The position numbers and the translations under genes are program-made. From the NCBI GenBank assembly GCA_016124275.1, contig WGOA01000029.1, positions 1-58,876 of the forward strand: a stretch of 58,876 nt of DNA. The letters run 5' to 3'. This DNA comes from Bacteroidota bacterium. Lineage in GTDB: Bacteria > Bacteroidota > Bacteroidia > Chitinophagales > BACL12. Below the pieces are notes generated by a model, which was given only the letters and a program-made list of their open reading frames with translations, was not told the DNA's origin and did not search any database. Positions 16,427 to 24,668 of the stretch are shown piece by piece (the stretch's first letter is position 1; each line of letters opens with the position of its first letter).

Positions 16427-18139
16427 TCAAAATTCTCCGTGAACGATCTGTACGGTAGTCTGGCCACCTGCCTTCAGCTCTACGATGTACATGCCCTCAC
16501 CAGGATTTCGCAGCGAAAGGGCATGCGTTTGGCGGCCAGAGGATAAAAGTCCAAGCGGGCGGGATTCCAACAAGGTCCCTTTGGCATCAAAAACCCGAAC
16601 GCTTGCCTCTGCGGGCTCGTCCAGGGCAAAAGACACCGTGAAATTTCCGTCGTTGGGGTTGGGATACACCTGCAAACTCAGGGAATTGACCGATGCGGTG
16701 TTCAGCGCATCCAGGCCTGTTGCCCCTCCTGCCTTGAGCCAAACCCCAAAGATCCGCGCATCGGCGCTGCTGAGCGTGCCGTCTTCGACCCAAAAAACAT
16801 TGGGCTCCGGCGAGCGAATACCCCCGAAAATGTGGCCGATCAGCACGGAATCCCCGCCTGCCATCGCCAGCAAAGCATCCAAATCCAGAATACCTGGCGC
16901 GGTGTAGGGCAGCCCTTCCACCGAAATGAATTCAGCGCCAGCGCCCAGCAATTCCGGCATGCTTATGGGCAACTGGTGCTCGGCCATGCTGCCATCCGAA
17001 AGTCGGGTCACCCGGGCAATCGTGGACACAAAAGGCACGTCCAAATCCTGAATCAGGTTGCCGCTGCCGTCGAGCGTGTACTGGGCAATTCCCCCGAAAA
17101 AAACACTGTGCATGGCCTGTTGACCGGGCGAATAGAGCGCGGTATTGGCACAATGGTAGTGGTTGAGGTACTGAGCAAAATCGGGTCGCTCCGACCAACT
17201 TAGCGTATCCAAATCTGTGCTGTTGAGAAAGGGCTGGTCAACGTCCGGGCGAAAAACGCCGCTAAAAACGGTCAGCCCCAGGCTGCCATCTTCAAAAATT
17301 TGGGGCAACAGATTGTAGTCGCGGCGGTGAAACAGCGCGGCATCCGCGAAATCGGAGAGATGCGTGACGCTAAGCGTTCCCGCTGACGCAGAAAGCCGGA
17401 AACGGCGAACCGCGTCTGTGTATGTCTGCACGTGCGTGGCATGGCCCATGGGGTTGTAGAGACCGTCAAAACGGTGCCCGCCTACCAACATCCACTGCGT
17501 GCCCAGCCGATGCAATTGGCCACCGGTCACCGCAAAGCGCTCGTCAGCCAGACGCTGAACGTGCGCAACCAGTGGCGTCCCATCCTGAACGGCCTGAATA
17601 AAACCGGGTACATCAATGACCAGAAGCGCGGGGTACGTTAAATGCGCATCCGCCGAGGCTGAATAGCCATAGCCGCCCACCCAATACAGCATTTCGCCTT
17701 CTTGCTGAAAACAGGGGTTGGTGGCGCTGAGTTGCTCGGCAATATCAGAAGGGAGTTCGTTGAGCGCGCGCGACCAGAGTTGGCCCGTTTCCGGATTCAG
17801 TACCCACGCGTTCGTGTTATGGCCGGCCTGATCAAAACTGGCCCAGGGTTGCCGCCGGTGCAGTCCGTCCAAACGCCCGCCCAGCAGCAGCCAAAGCCCT
17901 TCGTGCGTACCCATGGCATAACTCTGCAACCCCGGCAGACCGGGCAGTAGTTGGGTTTCCAGGCTCAGGGCGAAGGGCGATCCTCCGCTTTCAAGGGTAA
18001 CAGTTATACCTGGCTGAACCTGCCCGGAAAAAGGCACCCCAACAGCCAGCAAAGCGAGGCCGAGTGTTGGCAGAACTAACTTGAATGGGCTGGCACAAAC
18101 GCTTGCAGCGAGCCCAGACCAAGGTGCATGGACGTTCAT
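16427..18139 (-). CDS. Secreted kelch-like protein with T9SS C-terminal sorting domain
   Basis: This 570-residue protein has an N-terminal hydrophobic segment (about residues 18-38) as a signal sequence. The body has repeated GG-containing strands (LLLGGRLDG, WVGGYGYS, MLVGGHRFDG, VFFGGIAQY), suggesting a kelch-type beta propeller. The last ~80 residues are a type A T9SS sorting domain: LQVYPNPNDGNFTVSF, then VFDAKGTLLES, ending in MYIVELKAGGQTTVQIVHGEF. It should be exported and anchored or released at the surface. It follows the TonB receptor by 170 bases on the same strand and may be expressed with it. Substrate or ligand is unknown. Confidence 0.85.
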   Translation of the reverse strand: MNVHAPWSGLAASVCASPFKLVLPTLGLALLAVGVPFSGQVQPGITVTLESGGSPFALSLETQLLPGLPGLQSYAMGTHEGLWLLLGGRLDGLHRRQPWASFDQAGHNTNAWVLNPETGQLWSRALNELPSDIAEQLSATNPCFQQEGEMLYWVGGYGYSASADAHLTYPALLVIDVPGFIQAVQDGTPLVAHVQRLADERFAVTGGQLHRLGTQWMLVGGHRFDGLYNPMGHATHVQTYTDAVRRFRLSASAGTLSVTHLSDFADAALFHRRDYNLLPQIFEDGSLGLTVFSGVFRPDVDQPFLNSTDLDTLSWSERPDFAQYLNHYHCANTALYSPGQQAMHSVFFGGIAQYTLDGSGNLIQDLDVPFVSTIARVTRLSDGSMAEHQLPISMPELLGAGAEFISVEGLPYTAPGILDLDALLAMAGGDSVLIGHIFGGIRSPEPNVFWVEDGTLSSADARIFGVWLKAGGATGLDALNTASVNSLSLQVYPNPNDGNFTVSFALDEPAEASVRVFDAKGTLLESRPLGLLSSGRQTHALSLRNPGEGMYIVELKAGGQTTVQIVHGEF

Positions 18140-18309
18140 GGTTCAAAGAAACGCAGCCCGGCACGGATTGCACGTGACGCAGGTCACCGCGAATGGATTC
18201 CCGCATCACGCGCAATCGCATACTAGCTGGCAGGCGTACGTTATCGCTGGCCGCGCGGGGTAGCGCTGATGCTGCAGCATGGCAGCACAGCTCCTTGCCG
18301 AACTTCGGC

Positions 18310-20730
18310 CTAAAACGCGTAACGCAATCCCAGCACACCGTTCAGCCCGGTTGCGGCAATGCCGGAACTGAAGGGCTGGTAGCGTTGATCGGTCAGGTTT
18401 TCTATACCGGCGGAGATGCGAAACGCATCGCTGGCCTGCCATAGCAAGCGAAAATCAAGCCGGTACCAGGCGGGCGAGTACGGATTTCCCGATTCGTCCA
18501 AAGCGTACAGGTAATCTTCGGCGGTCTCTGAAGGCGGCATGTCTTCAAAAGGAACTTCGGCGTGGTAGTGGGCAATCAGCGCCAACCGAAGGTTGTGTCC
18601 GGTCCATTCCACTTGCGCCGTGCTGAACCAGGGGGCTGCATGCCGCAACGGGGCAGTGCTGCCATCGTCCAGCTCTTCCTCGCCCACTTGGTAGTTCCAG
18701 CGCAGCACTGCGCCAAAACCCGCGGGCATTTTCAGTTCAACGGCAGCCAGAAAACCATAGACCGTAGCTTTTGCTGCGTTCTGGATGGCCTGCACCTGGC
18801 TGAGTTCGCCAGCATATGTAATACTATCCTGACCATTCAGCGAAAAATTGCGGCGAACCAGCGCATCCTGCAACCAGGTGTGATACCCGGTAAGGTCAAT
18901 GCGCACCGATTGCCCGAAACTTCTTGCCACACCCAATTCGGCGTTCCAGGCATACTCTGGTCGAAGGGCCGGATTTGGGATCACAACGGATCCTGGCTCG
19001 GAGTCGAAGACCTTTCCCACGTCATCAATATTCGGCGCGCGAAACGCGGAGCCGCCATTGACGCGAAACAACCAATGCGCATCGGGCTTGTACACGGCGC
19101 CGAGGCTGCCCGTAAACGCTCCGTAGGTATTGTTCGCTTCTGTAAACGGAAAGGGGAAAAACGCCGTGTCAAAATCAGCGTTGACGGCAATGTAATTGTA
19201 GCGTCCGCCTGCCTGAAGGTTCAGGGTTGAGGTTGGCTCCCAATGGTAGTTGAGGTATGCAGCATAAGAACTCCAGCGCGAACCGTCCGGGTAGCGGGAT
19301 GGAGCCTCCGTGACGAGGCCTGTGCTCAATTCCTCTTCCGCGCCTTGCGAACCCACAACATTCTCTATGCCTTCCAGGCCGTAGAACACACGCTGATCGC
19401 CGCGAAGGCCTTTCTGCAAATCCAGGTTTGCCGAAAATGCTCCGACATCTTCGCTGGTGCGATTCAACACCGTTGCGCCGAAATTGCGGTCGTTGCGGCT
19501 TTCTTCAAAGCGCTGATACGCCAAATTCACGCGAATTTGATCGTACAAAGAAGTCCGGGCATTGGCCTGCAGGGTCAGGTTGTTGAGCATCCAGATTTGC
19601 GGACCGTAGTACCATTCTGCTGACCGCAACCCATCGTTGCGCGGGCGGCGAAGCCGGTCATAGCGCGGCACGTCCGAACTTCTGCTGTAATGAAAACCGT
19701 AATCCAGCTGCACGGAATCGCTCAGCCGTATAAGCATCTTCTGCATGGCGTTGAATTGCGAATAGCCGCTTTCAACCAACTCACGCGGGTTGTCATTGGC
19801 CACCAGGGAATCCACCCCGTTGATGGTGGTTGCAAAAAACGGCCGCAGGTATTCGTCGGGACCATTAGACCCAATGCGCTGGTTGTCGTAATCCGTAAAC
19901 GTAAAACTGGTTATGGAAGCAATTCGCTTGTGGCTGAGCCGCAAATCGGCGTGGCCGGTTTTTTCCCAATTGGCTGTTGCCGTCCGGGCAAAAACGGAAC
20001 CTGACACCTGGAGCCCTTCGCCACTGTGCAACCGGGGTTGCAAGGTCCTGAACGACATGACCCCACCAATAGCATCGCTGCCATAGAGCACCGAACCAGG
20101 CCCAAAGAGCACTTCCGTTTTTTCGATGCCAAGCGGATCGAGCGCAATCACGTTCTGCAAATTGCCGCTTCTGAAAATGGCGCTGTTCATGCGCACACCA
20201 TCCACCACCAGCAACAGGCGGTTGGTGGCAAAGCCCCGAATCATGGGGCTGCCGCCGCCGAGCTGGCTTTTCTGCACAAAGACCTGGCCCGAACTGGCCA
20301 GCAAATCCGCCGCCGTTTGCGGATTCTGCAGCGCGACATCGCGGCTGTTGATGGAAATGACCTTGGCCGCCGAAGACTCCCGCTCCTGTTCCCAGCGGGT
20401 GGCCGAAACCACCAATTGGTCCAGCGAAAATCCGGCTGGGTTGATCAGGAATTCGGTGTTGCCCGCTTCCTTTTGAGGAAAACGCAGCACGGTCCCTTCA
20501 TAGCCGACCATGCGAATCCGGAGGCTGTCATCTCCGGTCAGTGTGCCCAGATTGGCTTTGCCGCGCTCATCGGTCAACACGTAGCGGTTAGAGGGCATCC
20601 CTTCTATGGTGGCCCAGGGCAACGGCTCGCCGGAATTGGCATCCCGCAGCGTTACCGTCTGAGTCTGCGTCTGGGCAAAAACTGAACTCGCCCCTGCCAT
20701 AAGCAGAAGCAAACTCCATAAATAGTTCAT
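18310..20730 (-). CDS. TonB-dependent outer-membrane receptor
   Basis: The protein (806 residues from Met at 20730, the start giving the signal peptide MNYLWSLLLLMAGASSVFAQ) has a carboxypeptidase-like beta-sandwich domain (about 20-100), a plug domain (LDQLVVSATRWEQERE ... GGGSPMIRGFATNRLLLVVDGVRMN) and a 22-strand barrel ending in GLRYAF. The plug layout resembles haem/haemoglobin or cobalamin receptors, but the ligand cannot be read from sequence. The longer ORF adds 14 residues with no signal-peptide logic. Likely operon: a 226-residue membrane-anchored protein upstream (75-base gap) and a kelch-like T9SS protein downstream. Confidence 0.92.
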   Translation of the reverse strand: MNYLWSLLLLMAGASSVFAQTQTQTVTLRDANSGEPLPWATIEGMPSNRYVLTDERGKANLGTLTGDDSLRIRMVGYEGTVLRFPQKEAGNTEFLINPAGFSLDQLVVSATRWEQERESSAAKVISINSRDVALQNPQTAADLLASSGQVFVQKSQLGGGSPMIRGFATNRLLLVVDGVRMNSAIFRSGNLQNVIALDPLGIEKTEVLFGPGSVLYGSDAIGGVMSFRTLQPRLHSGEGLQVSGSVFARTATANWEKTGHADLRLSHKRIASITSFTFTDYDNQRIGSNGPDEYLRPFFATTINGVDSLVANDNPRELVESGYSQFNAMQKMLIRLSDSVQLDYGFHYSRSSDVPRYDRLRRPRNDGLRSAEWYYGPQIWMLNNLTLQANARTSLYDQIRVNLAYQRFEESRNDRNFGATVLNRTSEDVGAFSANLDLQKGLRGDQRVFYGLEGIENVVGSQGAEEELSTGLVTEAPSRYPDGSRWSSYAAYLNYHWEPTSTLNLQAGGRYNYIAVNADFDTAFFPFPFTEANNTYGAFTGSLGAVYKPDAHWLFRVNGGSAFRAPNIDDVGKVFDSEPGSVVIPNPALRPEYAWNAELGVARSFGQSVRIDLTGYHTWLQDALVRRNFSLNGQDSITYAGELSQVQAIQNAAKATVYGFLAAVELKMPAGFGAVLRWNYQVGEEELDDGSTAPLRHAAPWFSTAQVEWTGHNLRLALIAHYHAEVPFEDMPPSETAEDYLYALDESGNPYSPAWYRLDFRLLWQASDAFRISAGIENLTDQRYQPFSSGIAATGLNGVLGLRYAF

Positions 20731-20805
20731 GTATATTATTTTGGTGGTTGAAAGAATGCAGCAGGACTGCATGTCAGTGGGGGGGTCACCAGGGACCAGC
20801 CCCGT

Positions 20806-21486
20806 TCAAACCAGCCGGGTTCGGGGTGGGGGAAGATCCAGCCGGGTTACCCCGCAGCGAAGTTGCCCGGGAACAGGAAGCCCTTCGACCTTATAAAAGG
20901 GAGGCTCCACAGCCCAGAGGACCGCGGGCAAGAGGGCGGGACCCACCAAGCGCGAGAGCAACTGGCGTCTCTGTTCAGAGCTTGGATGGACCGGGCCGGC
21001 TGGAGCAGGGTTTGCTGCCGTTGCTTCAGCCCAGGACGTTCGGAGCGCTTCCCGCTGCGCCAACAGCTTGTCTTCTTTGTTGTCGGCGTAAACGGTGTAC
21101 CAGGTGGTGTCAGAACCGGGCTGCGTGCGAACGATATCGTACATCTGGCCTTCAAATCGGAATTCCCGGCTATGGATGCGCACAAAGCGCTCATTTTCAA
21201 CAGCTTCCAGATTCTTCGGGATTGCCAGCACCAACAGCGGCTTTCCGCGAAAGTGCTCCATGCCATTAACCCAAGTAAAGTCTTCGGGCGTATGCGGGCG
21301 ACGAGGGCTGGCATGCATAACCTCTGGTGCTGCGTGCTGATCAACCACCTGAAGATCAACCCTTTCCAGCGACCAGAACGTCTGTACACGGTGCAGCCAA
21401 AGGGGAAGCGGAGCACAAACCAGCACACCCACGGCTTGTATGCCCATCAGCACCAGAAAAACCGCTGCAAAGCCTTTTTGATTCAT
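20806..21486 (-). CDS. Membrane-anchored protein of unknown function upstream of the TonB receptor
   Basis: The 226-residue product has an N-terminal hydrophobic helix (about residues 8-30), a soluble domain of about 120 residues (FRGKPLLVLAIPKNLEAVENE, MYDIVRTQPGSDTTWYTVYADNKEDKLL) and a C-terminal hydrophobic patch (LLSRLVGPALLPAVLWAVE). The tail is Pro/Arg-rich. I do not recognise the family. Position directly before a TonB-dependent receptor suggests a periplasmic partner or accessory factor in uptake of the same ligand. Confidence 0.65.
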   Translation of the reverse strand: MNQKGFAAVFLVLMGIQAVGVLVCAPLPLWLHRVQTFWSLERVDLQVVDQHAAPEVMHASPRRPHTPEDFTWVNGMEHFRGKPLLVLAIPKNLEAVENERFVRIHSREFRFEGQMYDIVRTQPGSDTTWYTVYADNKEDKLLAQREALRTSWAEATAANPAPAGPVHPSSEQRRQLLSRLVGPALLPAVLWAVEPPFYKVEGLPVPGQLRCGVTRLDLPPPRTRLV

Positions 21487-21502
21487 CGCTTTTGGCTGCT
21501 TA

Positions 21503-21534
21503 CAAAGGAACGTCTTTTATCCATCACGCGGCAA
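21503..21534 (-). promoter_or_regulatory. Possible promoter of the TonB receptor operon
   Basis: On the minus strand, TTG (21532-21534) is followed after 21 bases by TTCCTTTG (21503-21510), one mismatch from TAnnTTTG, and then the ATG at 21486. Moderate match only. Confidence 0.35.
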
Positions 21535-21837
21535 TGGCTGGCACTCCTGCCCATTTTAACCCGACCTAAAGAAAAAACTTAAAAAAAAACAGGAGAAGAA
21601 GCTTCTCACAAAGCACTGACATCCAAATAGTTTTGACTAGAATGTGAGAATCCTCCATCCTTTGTTAGCCCTTTACATAATGATATTATGACATAGTTTT
21701 GTTTCTCTTGCGAATCTTACCATACCTTAGTGTTGTGAATAGAAAAAATCAAAGTATAGTAAGCAAAATAGATACCATATCACACTGTACTTAAATACAA
21801 AAGACCATCCATTTTATACCGCATCAACTTTCTGTCC
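21535..21837. other. AT-rich intergenic region without a recognised gene
   Basis: This divergent gap between the TonB-operon start and the beta-helix gene is clearly richer in A/T than its neighbours. I see no ORF with coding character, no RNA motif and no clear promoter for the plus-strand gene. Confidence 0.6.
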
Positions 21838-22452
21838 ATGGCTAGAATTAGTAAACTCATCTGGCTGGGATTGGCCATCTTAATCCCGATGCTCTTGCTG
21901 ACATTCAGCGCAAGAGCACAAGTCAGCAACATAAGCAAAGCAACTCGGTTTACGTCAGTGCAGACTGCGATTGATGCCGCTTGCACGGGAGATGTCCTCC
22001 TCATGGAAGCGGGCATATACAAAGAAACCTTGATCATCAACAAACCGATAACGTTAAAAGGGAGTGGAGAAACCAATACAATCCTCGATGTTTCGGAAGC
22101 AAAAGTTCAGGGCATTACCATCAATTCAAATATGGTTAGTATAGATACTTTTTCCGTCTTGGGTTCATCAGTAAATGACAACCATTGTATTTATTATGTA
22201 CCTGGTGTGTCCGGACAAACCCTCAATAAGGTAACTGTTTCCGGTTGTGGGAAGTCAGGAATACACATGCTCCATGTCAATGGAACTGCCGGCGAAAATG
22301 TATTGACGAACGTAACTTCCTTCGGCAACGGGACCAATAGTGGAGGCTATGGCATAGCGCTATCCAGTACTGTTCACATTAACATCAGCGTTGTAAACAG
22401 TGAAGGAAACAAATGGGGGGACCTGGTCATCCTAGCTTCTGATTCCTGGTAA
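21838..22452 (+). CDS. Short secreted right-handed beta-helix protein
   Basis: This 204-residue product has a signal peptide (hydrophobic residues ~8-26, then SARAQ) and a pectate-lyase-like start: TSVQTAIDAACTGDVLLMEAGIYKETLIINKPITLKG. Short strand repeats follow (TSFGNGTNSGGYGIALSS). Such beta-helix proteins are normally 350 residues or more. This one stops after about six rungs and has no T9SS tail, so it is either a small family member or a truncated copy. Base composition is more AT-rich than the surroundings, suggesting recent acquisition. No catalytic residues could be assigned. Confidence 0.7.
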   Translation: MARISKLIWLGLAILIPMLLLTFSARAQVSNISKATRFTSVQTAIDAACTGDVLLMEAGIYKETLIINKPITLKGSGETNTILDVSEAKVQGITINSNMVSIDTFSVLGSSVNDNHCIYYVPGVSGQTLNKVTVSGCGKSGIHMLHVNGTAGENVLTNVTSFGNGTNSGGYGIALSSTVHINISVVNSEGNKWGDLVILASDSW

Positions 22453-22503
22453 ATCATTACTAAGAAATTCATATTATATATAAATATGATGACTTGATGA
22501 GCA

Positions 22504-22521
22504 GGGCTCCTTCGGGAGCCC
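22504..22521 (+). terminator. Perfect hairpin with TTCG loop
   Basis: GGGCTCC (22504-22510), TTCG (22511-22514) and GGAGCCC (22515-22521) form a 7-bp stem with a very stable UUCG tetraloop, 51 bases after the beta-helix stop. The run after it is only weakly T-rich. It probably ends or insulates transcription before grpE. Confidence 0.7.
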
Positions 22522-22573
22522 CGTATCTTTCTATGCCCCTGTCAATTTGGCGCAAAGGGGGCCGCAAAACCTG

Positions 22574-22601
22574 TTGGGGCATGGAATTTGCCGCATCTTT
22601 G
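22574..22601 (+). promoter_or_regulatory. Probable grpE-dnaJ promoter (TTG-N17-CATCTTTG)
   Basis: TTG at 22574-22576 is separated by 17 bases from CATCTTTG (22594-22601), one mismatch from TAnnTTTG. The grpE ATG at 22640 follows 38 bases later. No CIRCE-type inverted repeat was seen. Confidence 0.5.
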
Positions 22602-22639
22602 CGCACACTTTTACTGGATTGAAACGCTTTTTACGCTTT

Positions 22640-23353
22640 ATGGGCATGGAGACTGAAACCCAAGCCCCGGAATCCCGTCAGGAAGGCATGACGGGCGAAG
22701 GGGAGAACAATTCTTCCGCGACTTCCGCTGAAACCATCAGCGATTCGGCGGCTAACCAGCCGAAACAACCGATGGATTCGGCTGTGGAAGAACCTGCCGA
22801 TCCGGCAGGCCAGGAACACGCGGAGACTGGCACTAACCAGAACGGCGGCACAGCCCACGACCTCCCTTCGCCCGGAACAGAAGGCGTCATGGACGAGGAA
22901 ACGACCCTGGTTCACGAGCTGGAGGCCCAACTGCAGGAAAGCCGGGACAAACACCTGCGCCTGCTTGCGGAGTTCGACAATTTCAAGCGGCGCAGTGCCA
23001 AAGAGCGCAATGAATTGCGCAAAACGGCGGCAGAAGATCTGATTGTGGACCTGCTGGGCGTGTTGGATGACTTCAATCGCGCCAAATCGGCGTTGGAGGC
23101 GCACCCGGAGCGGTCAAAGGAGGCCGAAGGTTTCCTGCTCATCGCCGGTAAATTGCGGCATGTGCTGGACCAACGCGAGCTGAAAGCCATGAATTCCAAA
23201 GGCCAGCCTTTTGACCCGGAACAGCACGAAGCCATTACGGAAGTTCCCGCGCCAAGCGAGGAGCTCAAAGGTTGCGTGGTGGACGTGGTTGAAGAGGGTT
23301 ACATTTTGGGCGATAAAATCATCCGCTACGCCAAAGTCGTGGTAGGTAAATAG
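22640..23353 (+). CDS. grpE: GrpE, DnaK nucleotide exchange factor
   Basis: GrpE releases ADP from DnaK. The 237-residue version from ATG 22640 has a long acidic, Ala/Glu-rich, probably disordered N-terminus (about 100 residues), then a coiled coil (VHELEAQLQESRDKHLRLLAEFDNFKRR is the characteristic region) and the beta-wing domain (FDPEQHEAITEVPAP ... GYILGDKIIRYAKVVVGK). An upstream in-frame start at 22547 would place the promoter box inside the gene, so I reject it; Met at 22646 is also possible. dnaJ follows after 53 bases; dnaK is not in the window. Confidence 0.93.
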   Translation: MGMETETQAPESRQEGMTGEGENNSSATSAETISDSAANQPKQPMDSAVEEPADPAGQEHAETGTNQNGGTAHDLPSPGTEGVMDEETTLVHELEAQLQESRDKHLRLLAEFDNFKRRSAKERNELRKTAAEDLIVDLLGVLDDFNRAKSALEAHPERSKEAEGFLLIAGKLRHVLDQRELKAMNSKGQPFDPEQHEAITEVPAPSEELKGCVVDVVEEGYILGDKIIRYAKVVVGK

Positions 23354-23406
23354 GTTCGCAAATACGCAAACAACAGAGGGCCAATACCCTTAAGTGACTT
23401 AAACGA

Positions 23407-24582
23407 ATGGCCAAGCGCGACTATTACGAGGTTCTGGGCGTCAGCAAGGGCGCAAATACGGAGGAATTGAAAAAGGCCTACCGCAAGTTGGCTTTGCAAT
23501 ACCACCCGGACCGAAACCCCGACAACAAAGAGGCGGAGGAAAAATTTAAGGAGGCCGCAGAAGCCTACGAAGTGCTTTCCGATGGCGACAAACGCGCGCG
23601 CTACGACCGTTTTGGGCACCAAGGCATGGGCGGAGCTGCCGGTGGAGGCTTCTCCGGCCAGGGCATGTCCATGGACGACATTTTTAGCCAGTTCGGCGAC
23701 ATTTTCGGCGGCAACGGCGATCCCTTTGAGGCATTTTTCGGCGGTGGAAGAAGCCGCGGCGGCGGCGGCGGTGGAGGCAGAAGCAGGGGCCAGCGGGGCT
23801 CCAACCTTCGCATCAAGCTCAAGCTGGACATGCTGGAAATGAGCGAAGGGGCCAGCAAAAAAGTCAAGGTCAAAAAATACACGGGCTGCGATGCCTGCAA
23901 CGGCACCGGGGCAAAAGACGGCACGGCGCTGCAGACCTGCGGCACCTGTGGCGGCCACGGCATGGTCCGGCAAGTGACCAACACCATTTTGGGGCAGATG
24001 CAGACCACCACCACCTGCCCTACCTGCCACGGATCCGGCCAGCAGATCAAAACCAATTGCGCCAAGTGCACCGGCACCGGCAGGATTTACGGAGAAGAGA
24101 CGCTGAGCATTGAAGTGCCGCCGGGCGTCAGCGCGGGTGTGCAGTTATCCATGAGCGGCAAAGGCAATGCGGGCGAACAGGGCGGTCCTCCTGGCGACTT
24201 GTTGATCGCCATTGAAGAGGTGCCGCACGAGAACCTGACCCGCGAAGGCAACAACGTCATTTTTGAGTTGTACATCTCTATTGCGGATGCCGCATTGGGC
24301 ACTACGGTTGACGTACCCTCCATCATCGGTGCTGCCCGGATCAAAATTCCACCCGGCACACAAGGGGGTAAAATCTTCCGTTTAAAGGGCAAGGGCTTCC
24401 CGATTCTCAACAGCTATGGCCGGGGCGATCAGCTGGTGCACGTCAATATTTATGTGCCCAAACGCCTGAGCGCAGAAGAGAAAGCGCTGCTCGAAAAACT
24501 GCGCGATTCGCCCAATTTCATGCCGGAGCCCGGCCACAAGGAGCGCGGATTCTTTGAGAAAATGAAGGACTACTTTAGCTAA
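23407..24582 (+). CDS. dnaJ: DnaJ co-chaperone
   Basis: DnaJ stimulates DnaK ATPase and delivers substrates. The J domain has HPD at residues 33-35 (QYHPDRNP). A Gly/Phe-rich and Gly/Ser/Arg-rich linker follows (about 75-130, with a run of glycines). The zinc-finger domain has four CxxCxGxG-type modules: [24 protein letters not shown] and CAKCTGTG. The C-terminal substrate-binding domain ends in [13 protein letters not shown]. The length of 391 residues is typical of class A DnaJ. It is co-oriented with grpE. Confidence 0.96.
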   Translation: MAKRDYYEVLGVSKGANTEELKKAYRKLALQYHPDRNPDNKEAEEKFKEAAEAYEVLSDGDKRARYDRFGHQGMGGAAGGGFSGQGMSMDDIFSQFGDIFGGNGDPFEAFFGGGRSRGGGGGGGRSRGQRGSNLRIKLKLDMLEMSEGASKKVKVKKYTGCDACNGTGAKDGTALQTCGTCGGHGMVRQVTNTILGQMQTTTTCPTCHGSGQQIKTNCAKCTGTGRIYGEETLSIEVPPGVSAGVQLSMSGKGNAGEQGGPPGDLLIAIEEVPHENLTREGNNVIFELYISIADAALGTTVDVPSIIGAARIKIPPGTQGGKIFRLKGKGFPILNSYGRGDQLVHVNIYVPKRLSAEEKALLEKLRDSPNFMPEPGHKERGFFEKMKDYFS

Positions 24583-24646
24583 GCAGCCGCTAATCAGTTT
24601 GACTTTTTGCAGCAGGATTGAACGTTTTGAGCCGCATCACCTGCCT

Positions 24647-24662
24647 GGGAGGGTAGCTTCCC
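24647..24662. terminator. Weak hairpin between convergent genes
   Basis: GGGAGG (24647-24652), a GTAG loop and CTTCCC (24657-24662) form a short stem with one G-T pair between the dnaJ stop and the convergent gene's stop. No T-run follows. Confidence 0.3.
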
Positions 24663-24668
24663 GCCGGA

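Noticed and set aside
18140-18309. GGGAATCC...GGTGAC...CAATCCG pattern on the minus strand, resembling a cobalamin riboswitch, between the TonB receptor and the kelch-like gene
   Set aside because: The paired CCGGTG/CCGG core and the B12 box are missing; the GTGAC/GTCAC stem found there is a short chance hairpin.
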